Part shown: one piece after another, positions 50,080 to 64,000 of the stretch | Numbering within the stretch: position 1 is the first letter of the stretch | Layout of the letters: each line of letters starts with the position of its first letter | Source: a virus | Reading direction: 5' to 3' (one strand) | DNA: 64,000 bases | IMG/VR virus record: IMGVR_UViG_3300025849_000018 | Coordinates: 1 to 64,000 of that record | Notes under the pieces: model-generated | Database searches by the model: none | The model's input: the letters and a program-made list of their open reading frames with translations, nothing else | Told to the model about the DNA's origin: nothing | Made by a program: the position numbers and the translations under genes

Positions 50080-50621
50080 GATGGCCAAGTCATCACTGGC
50101 AATTCAGCAATTAATTCTGAAACTGTTGGCAAAGTTCTAGTCTCTGCCTCAACATCTGCTAATACTTGCTCGACGTATTCCCAAACTGCCACTCTCCAAG
50201 TCAATGCTGCTTGCCCTTCTGTAGCATATGTTCCTGTACCAGAAGCATATGAACAAGCAGACATAATATTGTCGTACAGTTTCGTTTTTGCTTCTGTGTC
50301 TAAATGTTCTTGTACTGCTTCAGAATATTCACCAATTAAAATTTGTTTATATGCGTCTTTTTCTTCTGCTGTCATTTCTACAACAGTTTTATTTATAGTC
50401 CAAACTCCATCAACTAAAGATGGAGTAGAACCAACTACAATCTTATGCGTGACTTTATCATATGTGGGATCTTCGACAATTGTTACAGGATAAACACCCC
50501 ACTCTGCTAACAGTTCTTCTGATGTTTCTTTCGGAAAAGAAACATTAGCATTATCTGTTTTTAATTGCCTAACAGAATATGGATATGTTTCAACTAAGTT
50601 ATTTGCTATTTTAACATACAT
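50076..50621 (-). CDS. Tail fibre assembly-like protein
   Basis: 181 aa. The N-terminus YVKIANNLVETYPYSVRQLK and a C-terminal helical region (YSEAVQEHLDTEAKTKLYDN) follow the style of DUF4376-like fibre assembly proteins. Gene position at the end of a fibre operon agrees. It is probably a chaperone or a fibre tip part. Confidence 0.55.
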   Translation of the reverse strand: MYVKIANNLVETYPYSVRQLKTDNANVSFPKETSEELLAEWGVYPVTIVEDPTYDKVTHKIVVGSTPSLVDGVWTINKTVVEMTAEEKDAYKQILIGEYSEAVQEHLDTEAKTKLYDNIMSACSYASGTGTYATEGQAALTWRVAVWEYVEQVLADVEAETRTLPTVSELIAELPVMTWPS

Positions 50622-50634
50622 TTAATATTCTCTC

Positions 50635-51252
50635 TTACGATCCAAATCCTGAAGCATCAAGTCCTGAGTCTTCAGTCCAAATTCGAATCTCATCTATAGT
50701 GCCATTAAAGTTTACTTCATAAGCAGAGCCAATGTCTGCAATGCCTGAGTTATTTTGCCCGTATCCTTTACCGTTGCTTCCGTAAACTTGACTTTGCCCC
50801 CCGCCAGCAGTATCAGTTCCTAGTTCAACTATTGAGTTTGCCGATCCTTTGCCGCCTTCTTGTACATAGACCGTGAGAGTAAAGGTGCTTGCATCAACAA
50901 CAATATAATAGGTTGCGTCTGATCCAGTATATGAGGATATATCGACCTCAACCTCTGCTGCATCTGGATCAGTTCCCCATGAGGAATTTCCAGCACTGTC
51001 AAAAGCCCTTGCGCGTAAAGTCCCATTATTGACCCCAACAGCCAAACCAGCACCACCATTGCCGCCCAAATCAATTAAAACACCGTCATTAGTTGATGAA
51101 ATGTTGGCATCAATCGCTATGAGAACATCATAAAAACCGAACACCCCAGTTCCGGTGCTTGGGAAAGACGTTATCGTGTAGTCTGGCGTACCGTAGTCCG
51201 CTTCATAATCAAACTCGACAAAAGACGAAAGTAGTGCTTTAAATCTGAACAT
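50635..51252 (-). CDS. LamG-like lectin domain fibre protein
   Basis: 205 aa from the ATG at 51252 (TAATG overlap). The sequence is one beta-sandwich domain with DVLIAIDANISSTNDGVLID, TLTVYVQEGG and the typical C-terminal FNGTIDEIRIWTED of LamG/concanavalin-like domains. Likely binds a surface glycan. Confidence 0.7.
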   Translation of the reverse strand: MFRFKALLSSFVEFDYEADYGTPDYTITSFPSTGTGVFGFYDVLIAIDANISSTNDGVLIDLGGNGGAGLAVGVNNGTLRARAFDSAGNSSWGTDPDAAEVEVDISSYTGSDATYYIVVDASTFTLTVYVQEGGKGSANSIVELGTDTAGGGQSQVYGSNGKGYGQNNSGIADIGSAYEVNFNGTIDEIRIWTEDSGLDASGFGS

Positions 51253-51967
51253 TAAGAAGAAACCCCAACCAATGCTCCATATAATACTGAACCAACTTTC
51301 CACACATTAATAATTGTTTCATTTGTTGTATCAAGCGTTGGAGCAGTACCGCCAATCCATTCCATTGTCGGCCAAGTAATTGTGTATGCTGTTCCGTCGA
51401 GAATATGCATTGTGATATATTCGCCTGTTGTAAGACTATCACTGAATGTAGAACTCGCAGAAAGTGTCAAGTTTTGAATTGTACCATTTGAAGGATCAAG
51501 GGCAAATGTTGCACCAACTGTCGCGTTTGTATAAACATTTTCTTGAATTGCTTTTGCGAATGTTACAGTTTCATCTGAACCAATAGTAATTGCCGTGGCA
51601 TCACCGTTGTCTACAATACTCGTGACACCTGATGAACCAGTAAATCCTGTTGATCCTGCTGACCCAGTAAAACCTGCACCTTGAGAACCAGTAAATCCTG
51701 TTGGGCCCGCGACTGTTGAGTCAGAACCCTTCGATCCAGTAAATCCTGTTGGGCCAGTGTCGCCTTGAGAACCAGTAAATCCAATAACACCTTGATCACC
51801 TTGAGAACCAGTGAATCCGATAACACCTTGATCGCCTGTATCACCTTTTGATCCAGTATAACCTAAGTCACCTACAAAAATCCACTTTGATCCGTCCCAT
51901 CGCCAAATACTTGTGCCGACTGTATGATCGTCATTTAGACTCGGTGAATTTGGGAAATTAATCGCCA

Positions 51968-51968
<1 letters not shown>
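51252..51968 (-). CDS. Short collagen-like tail fibre protein
   Basis: 238 aa. N-terminal module INFPNSPSLNDDHTVGTSIW-RWDGSKWIFVG, shared with the two genes at 51968 and 58406, is a likely virion-docking piece. Residues about 38-115 are Gly-X-Y repeats of [12 protein letters not shown] type. The C-terminal 110 residues are a beta-rich domain. Part of the fibre array. Confidence 0.8.
51640..51860 (-). repeat. Collagen-like GFTGS coding repeats
   Basis: Short direct repeats encode GFTGS-x-GD-x-G units. They recur with near-identical DNA at 52400-53300 and 60480-62590. Only Gly-X-Y spacing is preserved, so length change by slippage is easy. Confidence 0.8.
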
Positions 51969-53845
<1,877 letters not shown>

Positions 53846-53858
53846 TTTATTTTATCTC

Positions 53859-56800
53859 TTAATCTGAACTTGACTTGCCAGAAATACCATATGAAGCATC
53901 AAACTCTAGATAGACGGCGTGCATTCCATCTTCAAAAGATGCTTCTGTGTGACCGCCGATAATCAATTTATTCCCCAAAGATTCTATTGAAGTACCGAAT
54001 TCATTTGAACCTGTACCTATTTGATATTGTTTCCAAGCATCAGCATCCATGTCTATAATACCAACAATTAAATCTAACAACCCAGAAGTCTGATTATCAT
54101 CTGCGAAGAATCCGGAACTATGACCGACTATCGCAATTCTACCATCTGGAAGTTTAGTACTGTGATGCCCGTTCTGTGTTACCAAGCACGACCTTAATGT
54201 TCCTGTTTGATACGCATCACCCCAAACATCAGTTACATAATTAAATTTAACTACACCGAAATCTTCTGATCCAGAGTTGGTTTGATTACCAAGCGCACCA
54301 TTTGTAGAATATGTTACAACTAATGTATTCGCGCCAATATCATGTATATTTATACCACTATCATTGAAGCCACTTCCAGTTTGATAATATTCGGTAGTGT
54401 GAGTTGTCATCTCGTGGATACCTAAGAAAATATCATATCCACCTAGATTCGTATGAGTAGGATCACCTAACGTGCCTGTTGATCTTCCAGTAATAGCAAT
54501 GTCTGTATTCTCCAATTCTGTGACTGCATATATCTCTTCATCTTTGGTAGAACCATTCTGAAAATACATAAATGCGCCAGTTGATGGATTAATATGATAG
54601 ATAATATAATCATACACACCAGACTCACCAGTGTTTTTTCTTCCTATATCTCCTGATGTCACACCAACAGGTACAATCATTCCTCCGCTGTGTTGTATAA
54701 TATCATATCCAAATGCGTTACCATCATCAGCAGTACCATCACCAACAGTAGCTACTTGATAGAAATTAAAGATACTATCGGTAAAGTTGTATCTCAGCCC
54801 TGAAGTTTTATCCGATCGATAAGAATCTGTATTTAAATAATTTTGCACATCAGACAAGTCAACTGACGCTGCCCAGAACTGAAATACACCTTGCGCGCCG
54901 AATGAACCATCATATTCTTCAACAGTAGCAAAGGTTGCAGTGTATGTCGGACTGCCGGCCGCAGTTCTTGTCCAACTAGCAGTTGAATCGGCAGAAGCAG
55001 AAATAGAAGTAATTGTCGCACTATTTAAAGATTCCGTTAAAGTTGTTGCTTGATATAACATCTTTGTGGTTGGGTTACCATTAATATGATAGTTACCCGT
55101 TCCGAACTCTTGTTTCCAAGATCGGAATAACATTCCATCAATACTGTCAGAGTGACTTGTTTTGGTTCCAACAGAAACAATATTATCCTGTGTAGCATCA
55201 TCAATCACAGCAACAAGATTTTCTGTTCCCATGAACCCTATGCTATTTTGCCATTGAATTGCACCAGTATTATCATACTGTACAATAACACCATTTGCTC
55301 CTGCTTGACCAACAACATGAATCTTTCGATTCGTATTGCCAATAACCCAGTTTGGATTTGTGTAGTTTTCAGCAACAACAGAATTAAAAGTACACGAACC
55401 AAGAGTCCTTGACCAAGTCTTACCGACGTTATATGATGCAGAACCTAAAGTTTCGTCAACCTGTAACTGTAATACAAAACCATCAGATTCTTCATTACCA
55501 ACTACCGCGTAATCAGCGCCGTTACCAGAACCATCAGGGTCGCCAATACATGCAATATCATTCGCGGCACCATTGGCAGAAGCAGAAAAACCACCAATCC
55601 ATTGAATCATTCGATTTGATGTACTGTCAGTTTCACCCATACCATAACGAATCTTATTTGCACCATTATCGCCGGAGAATAAGAATCTGCCTTTTGTGCT
55701 ATCAGTATCAGGGCGAAGTCGATTTACATTCAGATTAGAAACGGTGTTAACTTCTGTCACAGTGCCGTCTAAATCAACAACGGTAAAGTATGTTGTTGTA
55801 CCAGTTTCCATCGCCATAACAACATACTCTGTACCGCCATCGTTTGTTACGACTACGCTCTTCGCAACTTCAGCACTAGAAGTTCCATATGCATATGACC
55901 AAGTGACAGAAGAAGTTGTGCCTGTTGGATTTATTTTAATTAAAAGAGCATCGGTGCTACCTGCGCCGAAATTAACAGTGCTTCCACAAATATAAAGATT
56001 GTCGCTAGAATCTATCGCGATACCATATGCTACATCTGCGCCAGTTGATCCACTATCATATTTGTATTGCCAAACTTCCTCGAAGTTTTTATTTAATTTA
56101 TAGATAACAATGTAACCATCTTCATGATTTGCCAGTGTGTAGTAGTTTTCATCAGAGTCTTGTATTACATCGACTGGAGATATTTCGTTTAATCCGTCTT
56201 CAATATTCCTCAAGAATCCATGGCATTTGATATCACGCTTCGTGACAAGTTCTGATTTAGTGTACCCCGTGAGCCATATTTTATCATCAGATGCTTGACA
56301 CACGCCAGTACAGAAATCTACACCCATTCCACCATAAACAAAATGAACTTCACGATCTGTGTTATCACCATCAATCAAACTAAATAAGATATTTTTTTCT
56401 GATGTATTTGCAATATTTAATCCATTAACTTGGCCAACCGCTACTTTTCTTCCATCATTTAAAGGAAGAATATGTTCATAGATTTCTTCACCACCCAAAT
56501 CAATTTCTTTTTTACGATAGAAACTTGGACTTCCTGTGGAATATTCCAAAATTCTTTTATCGGTCGCGATACCTTTTGGTTCGAGATTATTGTATCTGGA
56601 CACAGAACCATTGTTTGTATCATACTCAAGATATCCGGTGTTGGCGGCTGAACGAGTTAAAAATCCTCCAGTTGAGGAATCATAATCGAGGTGTTCATAA
56701 CCAAGAAATTGTTCGTCGAGTTGAAACGAATAAACTCCATCGCCCTGATAGGTTGAAGCACCGCCATCAGATGTCCCACTTAATAAAAGGTAGAACGAGG

Positions 56801-58031
56801 TGTCTGATGAGTTATAACGAAAACCATGTACACGGACAGGACTTGCGCTTATATTTGTAAGTACCTGTCCCTCGTCAGTCCAAGTTGTTCCATTATATGA
56901 ATGTATACGAATACCGCCATTGATGATATCGCTATATGCGACAAATAGATCGGATCCGACCGAAACACATTGAGCATCGCATGGACCAAGAAAATCAGAT
57001 TTTAATACTTGTCTAACGAGATCACTACTGTCTTGTGTTGCGGCGCTCGGTATCGACCAAACTTCCAAATCCGTGTTAGCAGAATTGGTTTGATTTGTCA
57101 TTAAGACTGGGAAATATACTCTAGTGTCTAATAAGTCTCCGCAACTTGCTCTTACTGGCCAATTCTTTTGTACACCAGATGTGCCATTCGCAGTAAAGAC
57201 AGGATCCCTCAAGTCGAATGTTCCTAACTGTACCTCACCTGTAAAAGAAGTTGCAGAATCGTTGTATGTTTTACTGAATACATCCCAACTAGTGTTATTC
57301 GCGCTAATATAAAAGTAATGATACCGATCACTTGTGCCGCGTATTAAACCGCCTGTCATATAATTTTTATTTGCCGTGCTGGGTAGAGTTACATCATTGT
57401 GTGAGTTGTGCGCGCCACCAACTGAAGGAGTATGAACTCTTGCTAAACGACTCTGATATTTTGTTCCTTGAGTATTGACATCGATACTAATCGAATATCC
57501 AAAAGATTTGTCATCAGAATCAATGAATCCACCGCCAGAAGTTGTTTCTCGGCCGCCCTCATAATCCACATAGAAAGAAGGTAGGTGTTTGTGATACTGA
57601 TAATAATACCATTCAGTATCGCCTTCTGGAAGATAAAAACGATCCCAATAAAATGCATCGTCAGGCACGGCATATGCTCCCATGTGGGAAAACATTATCG
57701 CGTCATCTTCTATTGCGTTGGTAAGATCGTTAACTCCCGCACCAATATGTTCAATTGCTCCTGCGTGATAGTTTACAGACGATCCATCCCAATCTTCAGA
57801 CAACAAAGGAATTGTACCTTCTATTGTCAAATAATCGGCCGCGCTTTCCAGGTCAGCAATATTGCCCCACTCGTGTAACCTTACCTTAGCACCGACCGTA
57901 TCATTTGAACCATTGACAGGAAGATATGTATACCAAAATCCTTGCCTATCAATGTTATTGTTGATAGGCAACGGTGAATACTCAGAAGTATTTGCTGAGT
58001 ATTCGTATGTTACATTAATGTAAGTTGCCAT
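53859..58031 (-). CDS. Giant propeller-like tail protein
   Basis: 1390 aa, the largest gene here. The second half contains SBBP-like beta-propeller units such as VWQYKYDSGSTGADVAYGIA-IDSSDNLYICG and IQWQNSIGFMGTENLVAVID, with later units of the same WS-x-TLG or GEE type. The N-terminal 300 residues have many aromatics (YYYQYHKHLPSFYVDYEGG). It probably forms a large receptor-binding or side-fibre part. No protease or enzyme motif is seen. Confidence 0.7.
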   Translation of the reverse strand: MATYINVTYEYSANTSEYSPLPINNNIDRQGFWYTYLPVNGSNDTVGAKVRLHEWGNIADLESAADYLTIEGTIPLLSEDWDGSSVNYHAGAIEHIGAGVNDLTNAIEDDAIMFSHMGAYAVPDDAFYWDRFYLPEGDTEWYYYQYHKHLPSFYVDYEGGRETTSGGGFIDSDDKSFGYSISIDVNTQGTKYQSRLARVHTPSVGGAHNSHNDVTLPSTANKNYMTGGLIRGTSDRYHYFYISANNTSWDVFSKTYNDSATSFTGEVQLGTFDLRDPVFTANGTSGVQKNWPVRASCGDLLDTRVYFPVLMTNQTNSANTDLEVWSIPSAATQDSSDLVRQVLKSDFLGPCDAQCVSVGSDLFVAYSDIINGGIRIHSYNGTTWTDEGQVLTNISASPVRVHGFRYNSSDTSFYLLLSGTSDGGASTYQGDGVYSFQLDEQFLGYEHLDYDSSTGGFLTRSAANTGYLEYDTNNGSVSRYNNLEPKGIATDKRILEYSTGSPSFYRKKEIDLGGEEIYEHILPLNDGRKVAVGQVNGLNIANTSEKNILFSLIDGDNTDREVHFVYGGMGVDFCTGVCQASDDKIWLTGYTKSELVTKRDIKCHGFLRNIEDGLNEISPVDVIQDSDENYYTLANHEDGYIVIYKLNKNFEEVWQYKYDSGSTGADVAYGIAIDSSDNLYICGSTVNFGAGSTDALLIKINPTGTTSSVTWSYAYGTSSAEVAKSVVVTNDGGTEYVVMAMETGTTTYFTVVDLDGTVTEVNTVSNLNVNRLRPDTDSTKGRFLFSGDNGANKIRYGMGETDSTSNRMIQWIGGFSASANGAANDIACIGDPDGSGNGADYAVVGNEESDGFVLQLQVDETLGSASYNVGKTWSRTLGSCTFNSVVAENYTNPNWVIGNTNRKIHVVGQAGANGVIVQYDNTGAIQWQNSIGFMGTENLVAVIDDATQDNIVSVGTKTSHSDSIDGMLFRSWKQEFGTGNYHINGNPTTKMLYQATTLTESLNSATITSISASADSTASWTRTAAGSPTYTATFATVEEYDGSFGAQGVFQFWAASVDLSDVQNYLNTDSYRSDKTSGLRYNFTDSIFNFYQVATVGDGTADDGNAFGYDIIQHSGGMIVPVGVTSGDIGRKNTGESGVYDYIIYHINPSTGAFMYFQNGSTKDEEIYAVTELENTDIAITGRSTGTLGDPTHTNLGGYDIFLGIHEMTTHTTEYYQTGSGFNDSGINIHDIGANTLVVTYSTNGALGNQTNSGSEDFGVVKFNYVTDVWGDAYQTGTLRSCLVTQNGHHSTKLPDGRIAIVGHSSGFFADDNQTSGLLDLIVGIIDMDADAWKQYQIGTGSNEFGTSIESLGNKLIIGGHTEASFEDGMHAVYLEFDASYGISGKSSSD

Positions 58032-58034
58032 ATA

Positions 58035-58403
58035 TTAAGTTCCTGAGATAGGAGTTCCTGGTCGAAAAATAATATCAGTTGAATTAACTGCGAACCCTAT
58101 AAACAGTGATCGCACTGTTGTTGAGGGTGTCGGGGGAGAACTGGTTGGTGTTCCATCTGCTGCTAGAAAAAGTGTAGAACCTGCGCTCAATCCAGTAAAT
58201 CCTTGAACTAATCCCCAACTATAATATATATCATTTATTTTGATTAAAACATTGTTGAGTTGTATAGATGTGTCACTCGAATCTGCATCTGTAACGGTGT
58301 TAGTTCCATTGATGCGAACAATCTTGCCATTAGTACCTCCAGTTAAACCGCTCACTGTGAGAGCAACATCGGTAATCACATTTGTTGATTTAACAAAAGA
58401 CAT
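58035..58403 (-). CDS. Small virion-type protein, unknown
   Basis: 122 aa, beta-rich and neutral (DVALTVSGLTGGTNGKIVRI, FLAADGTPTSSPP). Encoded between the giant protein and a jelly-roll protein with gaps of only 2-3 nt. Probably a fibre or tail accessory. Confidence 0.6.
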   Translation of the reverse strand: MSFVKSTNVITDVALTVSGLTGGTNGKIVRINGTNTVTDADSSDTSIQLNNVLIKINDIYYSWGLVQGFTGLSAGSTLFLAADGTPTSSPPTPSTTVRSLFIGFAVNSTDIIFRPGTPISGT

Positions 58404-58405
58404 TT

Positions 58406-59359
58406 TTAAACTCCTTTCCTTGATATTTCTATATATGCGGTATTAGAAACAGAACCAGTGTTATCTGAATTTTGAACATACATTTCCAGATAATCATTCT
58501 CAGCGAGCGAATATATTTCGTCCAAAGAAACTGTGGAGTTTGGACCGAGAGTGGCTGTTTCAAGTGTTGTTGTGGCATTTTTCTTTAAAGAAAAAGTATA
58601 CGAATCAGAAGAACCTGCTGATGTCGTTGTAAACAGACCATTTACTCTATAGTATCCATCAACCTTTATTGTCAGTCTTGATGCTGTACCATTGCTCCAA
58701 TATTCTGATCCCAATACATCAGCATTTTGATCATATTCTGTTTCGGAAAAGGTGATCGCCGTGTCGCTGGATGTTACCGAAAAGGGAGAGGTCAAATAAG
58801 TCTTAGCACCTGAGAAAGCACTCCAAGTAGAAATGCCTGTGCCGAGAGATAGACCTTCTTGAGTAAATTCTATGAAACTTGTATCGCTTTCTATTGAACC
58901 TGCGGCCGTGCTTTCTGCCGCAAAAATTTCTATATAATCTCCAACAGTTAGTTGTAATACATCTTCAAAATTGACAAACTGATTACTTGATACAGTTGTT
59001 GTTGATAACTGTGTTCCATTTTTATAAATCGCGATTGTATATGAAGAAGCAGTACCACCCGCAGTTGTGTTTATCTGACCATTCAACCGATAAAATCCAT
59101 TCTCAGTAATAGAAAATCTTGTCGGTGCTGAGACAGTCCAAAGACCAGCGGTGTCAAATTCTTCAGTTGTCCAGGATATTCCTGTCATCGTTTCACTTAA
59201 CGCGAAGTCCGAAGATAACTTGAGTTTCGCACCTTTAAATGCTCTCTTTGTTGAACGTGTGATCACGTCCCACTTCTCGCCATCCCATTGCCACACAGCA
59301 GCATTGTCATCTGTATATGTGTCATTCGTTGACGGTGATGTTGGAAAATCTAATGCCAT
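58406..59359 (-). CDS. Tail fibre protein with two C1q-like jelly-rolls
   Basis: 317 aa. The docking module LDFPTSPSTNDTYTDDNAAV-WQWDGEKWDV is shared with the collagen-like genes. Two tandem copies of a C1q/TNF-like domain follow: SITENGFYRLNGQINTTAGG...YKNGTQLSTTTVSS, and YYRVNGLFTTTSAG...LKKNATTTLETATL. Trimeric receptor binding is likely. Confidence 0.72.
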   Translation of the reverse strand: MALDFPTSPSTNDTYTDDNAAVWQWDGEKWDVITRSTKRAFKGAKLKLSSDFALSETMTGISWTTEEFDTAGLWTVSAPTRFSITENGFYRLNGQINTTAGGTASSYTIAIYKNGTQLSTTTVSSNQFVNFEDVLQLTVGDYIEIFAAESTAAGSIESDTSFIEFTQEGLSLGTGISTWSAFSGAKTYLTSPFSVTSSDTAITFSETEYDQNADVLGSEYWSNGTASRLTIKVDGYYRVNGLFTTTSAGSSDSYTFSLKKNATTTLETATLGPNSTVSLDEIYSLAENDYLEMYVQNSDNTGSVSNTAYIEISRKGV

Positions 59360-60144
59360 TATTGTGTCGCTCTTATTTTTTTCCTAATATTAGGACTTGT
59401 TAATTCACTTGATGTAGATTGACCATATAAAAACTCAACGCCTTCGTTAGTCCGCGTTTGGTCCGATCCATCCAATTTAAAATAAACTCCTATCATCAAA
59501 TATCCATCGGCAGAACCTAATTCGTCTCCTGCGGATGCAAAACTGTCACAGTACCAAGAAATATTCATAGTCGCGGCAGACATATTGGTTTCTCTTTGAC
59601 TTTCTGCTGTTGTAATTGATGTTGTCAAACCAGCATCAGAAAACATTGGGACAGCACCAGGAGAAGAATAACCAGAAGCAGGAACCCATTGGTTAGTTGA
59701 TGTGTCAAAACCACCAACGAACAGTTGCGCGCCCATTCGCATGTCTAGTCTTTGTCTACTGGTCCTGATGTTCTGTACATCTAATGATAACGACCACTGG
59801 CCAGCATCAAATTTAGTATTGTAAGGATATAATAATGCTATTCCATTATTTACCACTAATTGTTCGCTCGCGCCAGATGTCACGTTTCTCGTAAAAGTTC
59901 CTGTCGTCAGCGATGTGCCAGCGGTGACGCTCCAACTTGGTAACGAACCAGACAAGTTATTATCATTTATCTCACTACCTCCAGTAAAAGTCTGGTCCAT
60001 CCATCCATATTGCGTACCACTCTCACGGCTAACATTCCAAATACTTGTAGTTGAATCATTAGTTCCTGTTGGTACGCCAGTCAAAGATGGTTGCCAAACT
60101 AAAGCATTATTAATTTGATTTAAATACCAAGTCTTAGTTGCCAT
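59359..60144 (-). CDS. Tail fibre-type protein, unknown
   Basis: 261 aa, beta-rich, beginning TKTWYLNQINNALVWQPSLT. It overlaps the C1q-like gene start by 1 bp. The N-terminus may be a coat-docking stretch; no enzymatic motif is seen. Confidence 0.6.
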   Translation of the reverse strand: MATKTWYLNQINNALVWQPSLTGVPTGTNDSTTSIWNVSRESGTQYGWMDQTFTGGSEINDNNLSGSLPSWSVTAGTSLTTGTFTRNVTSGASEQLVVNNGIALLYPYNTKFDAGQWSLSLDVQNIRTSRQRLDMRMGAQLFVGGFDTSTNQWVPASGYSSPGAVPMFSDAGLTTSITTAESQRETNMSAATMNISWYCDSFASAGDELGSADGYLMIGVYFKLDGSDQTRTNEGVEFLYGQSTSSELTSPNIRKKIRATQ

Positions 60145-60155
60145 TTCAATTCACC

Positions 60156-62750
<2,595 letters not shown>

Positions 62751-62804
62751 CTCTAATTCTCTATATAGAGTTCAATAAAGGATTATATAATCCTAATACT
62801 AATA

Positions 62805-64000
62805 TTATTTATTTTTTAATATATCAACTTCTTTCTTCAGGTCTTTGACTGCTTCAATTAAATATCCAACCAAATTACCATAAGAAACAGTGAGATATTC
62901 TCCGGTGTTGTCCACTAGTTCAGGAGCAATTTCTTGCATTTCTTGTGCGATTACACCACTTTCTTCTCTACCACCTTTCGTGTATGAAACACCACGCATA
63001 TCATAAACTTTTGTACCATCAAGAGTTTCTATGTTGTCTTTCAATCTCACATCAGAAGTTGAGTTGAAATTAGCTGCCGACATATCACCTGTTATGGTTA
63101 CAGAATTTGTACCAGAGTTGAAAACAAATCCAGATGATCCCGCTAATGTTCCACTATTATTAAACTGAACCTGTGTGTCTGATCCGGCGACACCAGATGG
63201 AGCGGGTATCCAGTCATAATCAGTGCCAGTCCAACTCAACACCTCAGAAGATGCTGCTGAACTGGTGTTTAAGTGAGTATCTACATCTGAATTGGTATAA
63301 CCAGCATTATCTACCCACGCATAATCTGTTCCATTCCAACTCAGTACATATCCACTTGTTGGATTGGTTTGATTTAGATGTGTATCTACTCTAGCATCTG
63401 TATAGTAAAGGTTAGTCGAACCTTCTGATACATCATCAGTATCAGCTGCTGCAATTCTAGCATCTGCTCTAGCATCTGTATAGTAAAGGTTAGTCGAACC
63501 TTCTGATACATCATCAGTATCAGCTGCTGCAATTCTAGCATCTGCTCTAGCATCTGTATAGTAAAGGTTTGTTCCTTCACTTAAATTTGTTGTTGACTTA
63601 GCAGTGAATCCTGCATCTACTCTAGCATCTGCTCTAGCATCTGTATAGTAAAGGTTAGTCGAACCTTCTGTTATTTCATCCGTATTATCTTTTGTTAATA
63701 TTTGAGTATCAACGTATGCTTTTACTGACTGTTGTGTTGGAACTAATGCATCACTGTTAGATAACATGGTATCTTCATCAATAAATCCATTGATTACGTG
63801 TGCTGAATCCGCTGGCACCGCGCCAGTAATTATTAAATCAGTGCCATCATGTTTTATTGTAACATCCGATCCAGTACCAAACGACAACGGAATATTATCA
63901 TTAACCCTTGGACCAGAAGAAGTGAAGATTAGAAATCCGCTGGTATGAATATCCTGTGCATCTGATCTTAAAAACGACGTTGAATCTAAATTATCAAATG
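62805..64000 (-). CDS. Fibre protein with S74 chaperone tail, partial
   Basis: The frame is open to the window end, so the N-terminus lies outside; the TTG at 63887 is not the start (upstream codons read LDSTSFLRSDAQDIHTSGFL). Visible are repeats with NLYYTDARADARIAAADTDD and a C-terminal S74 domain: SDVRLKDNIETLDG and VIAQEMQEIAPELV. It is likely the distal part of a long tail fibre. Confidence 0.85.
   Translation of the reverse strand, partial: FDNLDSTSFLRSDAQDIHTSGFLIFTSSGPRVNDNIPLSFGTGSDVTIKHDGTDLIITGAVPADSAHVINGFIDEDTMLSNSDALVPTQQSVKAYVDTQILTKDNTDEITEGSTNLYYTDARADARVDAGFTAKSTTNLSEGTNLYYTDARADARIAAADTDDVSEGSTNLYYTDARADARIAAADTDDVSEGSTNLYYTDARVDTHLNQTNPTSGYVLSWNGTDYAWVDNAGYTNSDVDTHLNTSSAASSEVLSWTGTDYDWIPAPSGVAGSDTQVQFNNSGTLAGSSGFVFNSGTNSVTITGDMSAANFNSTSDVRLKDNIETLDGTKVYDMRGVSYTKGGREESGVIAQEMQEIAPELVDNTGEYLTVSYGNLVGYLIEAVKDLKKEVDILKNK
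63411..63566 (-). repeat. 78-bp tandem direct repeat
   Basis: Two perfect head-to-tail copies of 78 nt (63411-63488 and 63489-63566), encoding ADARIAAADTDDVSEGST plus NLYYTDAR. A partial third copy begins near 63653. Confidence 0.9.

Overview
The window is a 64 kb piece of a T4-like (Straboviridae/marine T4-superfamily) myovirus genome. The evidence is the T4 core order read on the minus strand: polymerase gp43, then RegA, clamp loader gp62/gp44, sliding clamp gp45, gp46/gp47, late sigma gp55, UvsW, UvsY, then capsid and tail genes gp23, 22, 21, 67-like, 20, 19, 18, 17, 16, 15, 14 and 13. The AT-rich composition and the auxiliary genes (Hsp20, peptide deformylase, sulfotransferase, 2OG-Fe(II) oxygenase, cytidylyltransferase, FkbM methyltransferase) are typical of marine members. 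A circularly permuted tmRNA with an AANDNYYGDIALAA-type tag points to an alphaproteobacterial host; that is inference.

Layout. 1-2.8 kb: end of a membrane gene and DNA polymerase. 2.8-4.4 kb: lysozyme and a small lipoprotein on the plus strand, then a secreted small protein, Hsp20 and tRNA-Thr on the minus strand. 4.2-6.9 kb: a rearranged region with a DUF4338 (DruA-like) gene, a 77-bp direct repeat, a chimeric scar and half of a tRNA-Asn. 7-15.5 kb: accessory genes, including a lipoprotein metzincin protease, a thermonuclease, an SprT-like zincin, a HAD phosphatase, a holin-like protein and the permuted tmRNA. 15.5-25.9 kb: replication, recombination and transcription core. 25.9-40.7 kb: head, packaging and tail tube/sheath genes. 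40.7-46.4 kb: sulfotransferase and oxygenase, then three seven-bladed FG-GAP propeller proteins with a chaperone-like gene between them. 46.5-49.8 kb: a plus-strand operon with a three-domain glycosyltransferase and an FkbM methyltransferase. 49.8-64 kb: a large set of fibre proteins, including collagen-like GFTGS fibres, a 1390-residue propeller-like protein, jelly-roll/LamG-type proteins and two peptidase S74 chaperone tails. The last gene runs off the window.

Regulation visible in sequence. At least fourteen sigma70-type promoters with a 17-nt spacer (TTGACA/TATAAT type) drive accessory and replication genes, several from inside other genes. T4-type late promoters (TATAAATA) lie before gp22, the gp67-like gene, gp18, gp13, the third propeller gene, hsp20 and the tmRNA. 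Three minus-strand terminators are clear, two of them with UUCG tetraloops, and a fourth is likely.

The strongest candidates for undescribed biology are the phage-borne permuted tmRNA under a late promoter, the DUF4338 gene bracketed by direct repeats next to broken tRNA and gene pieces, the metzincin lipoprotein, and the three near-repeat propeller adhesins beside a collagen-like fibre array.
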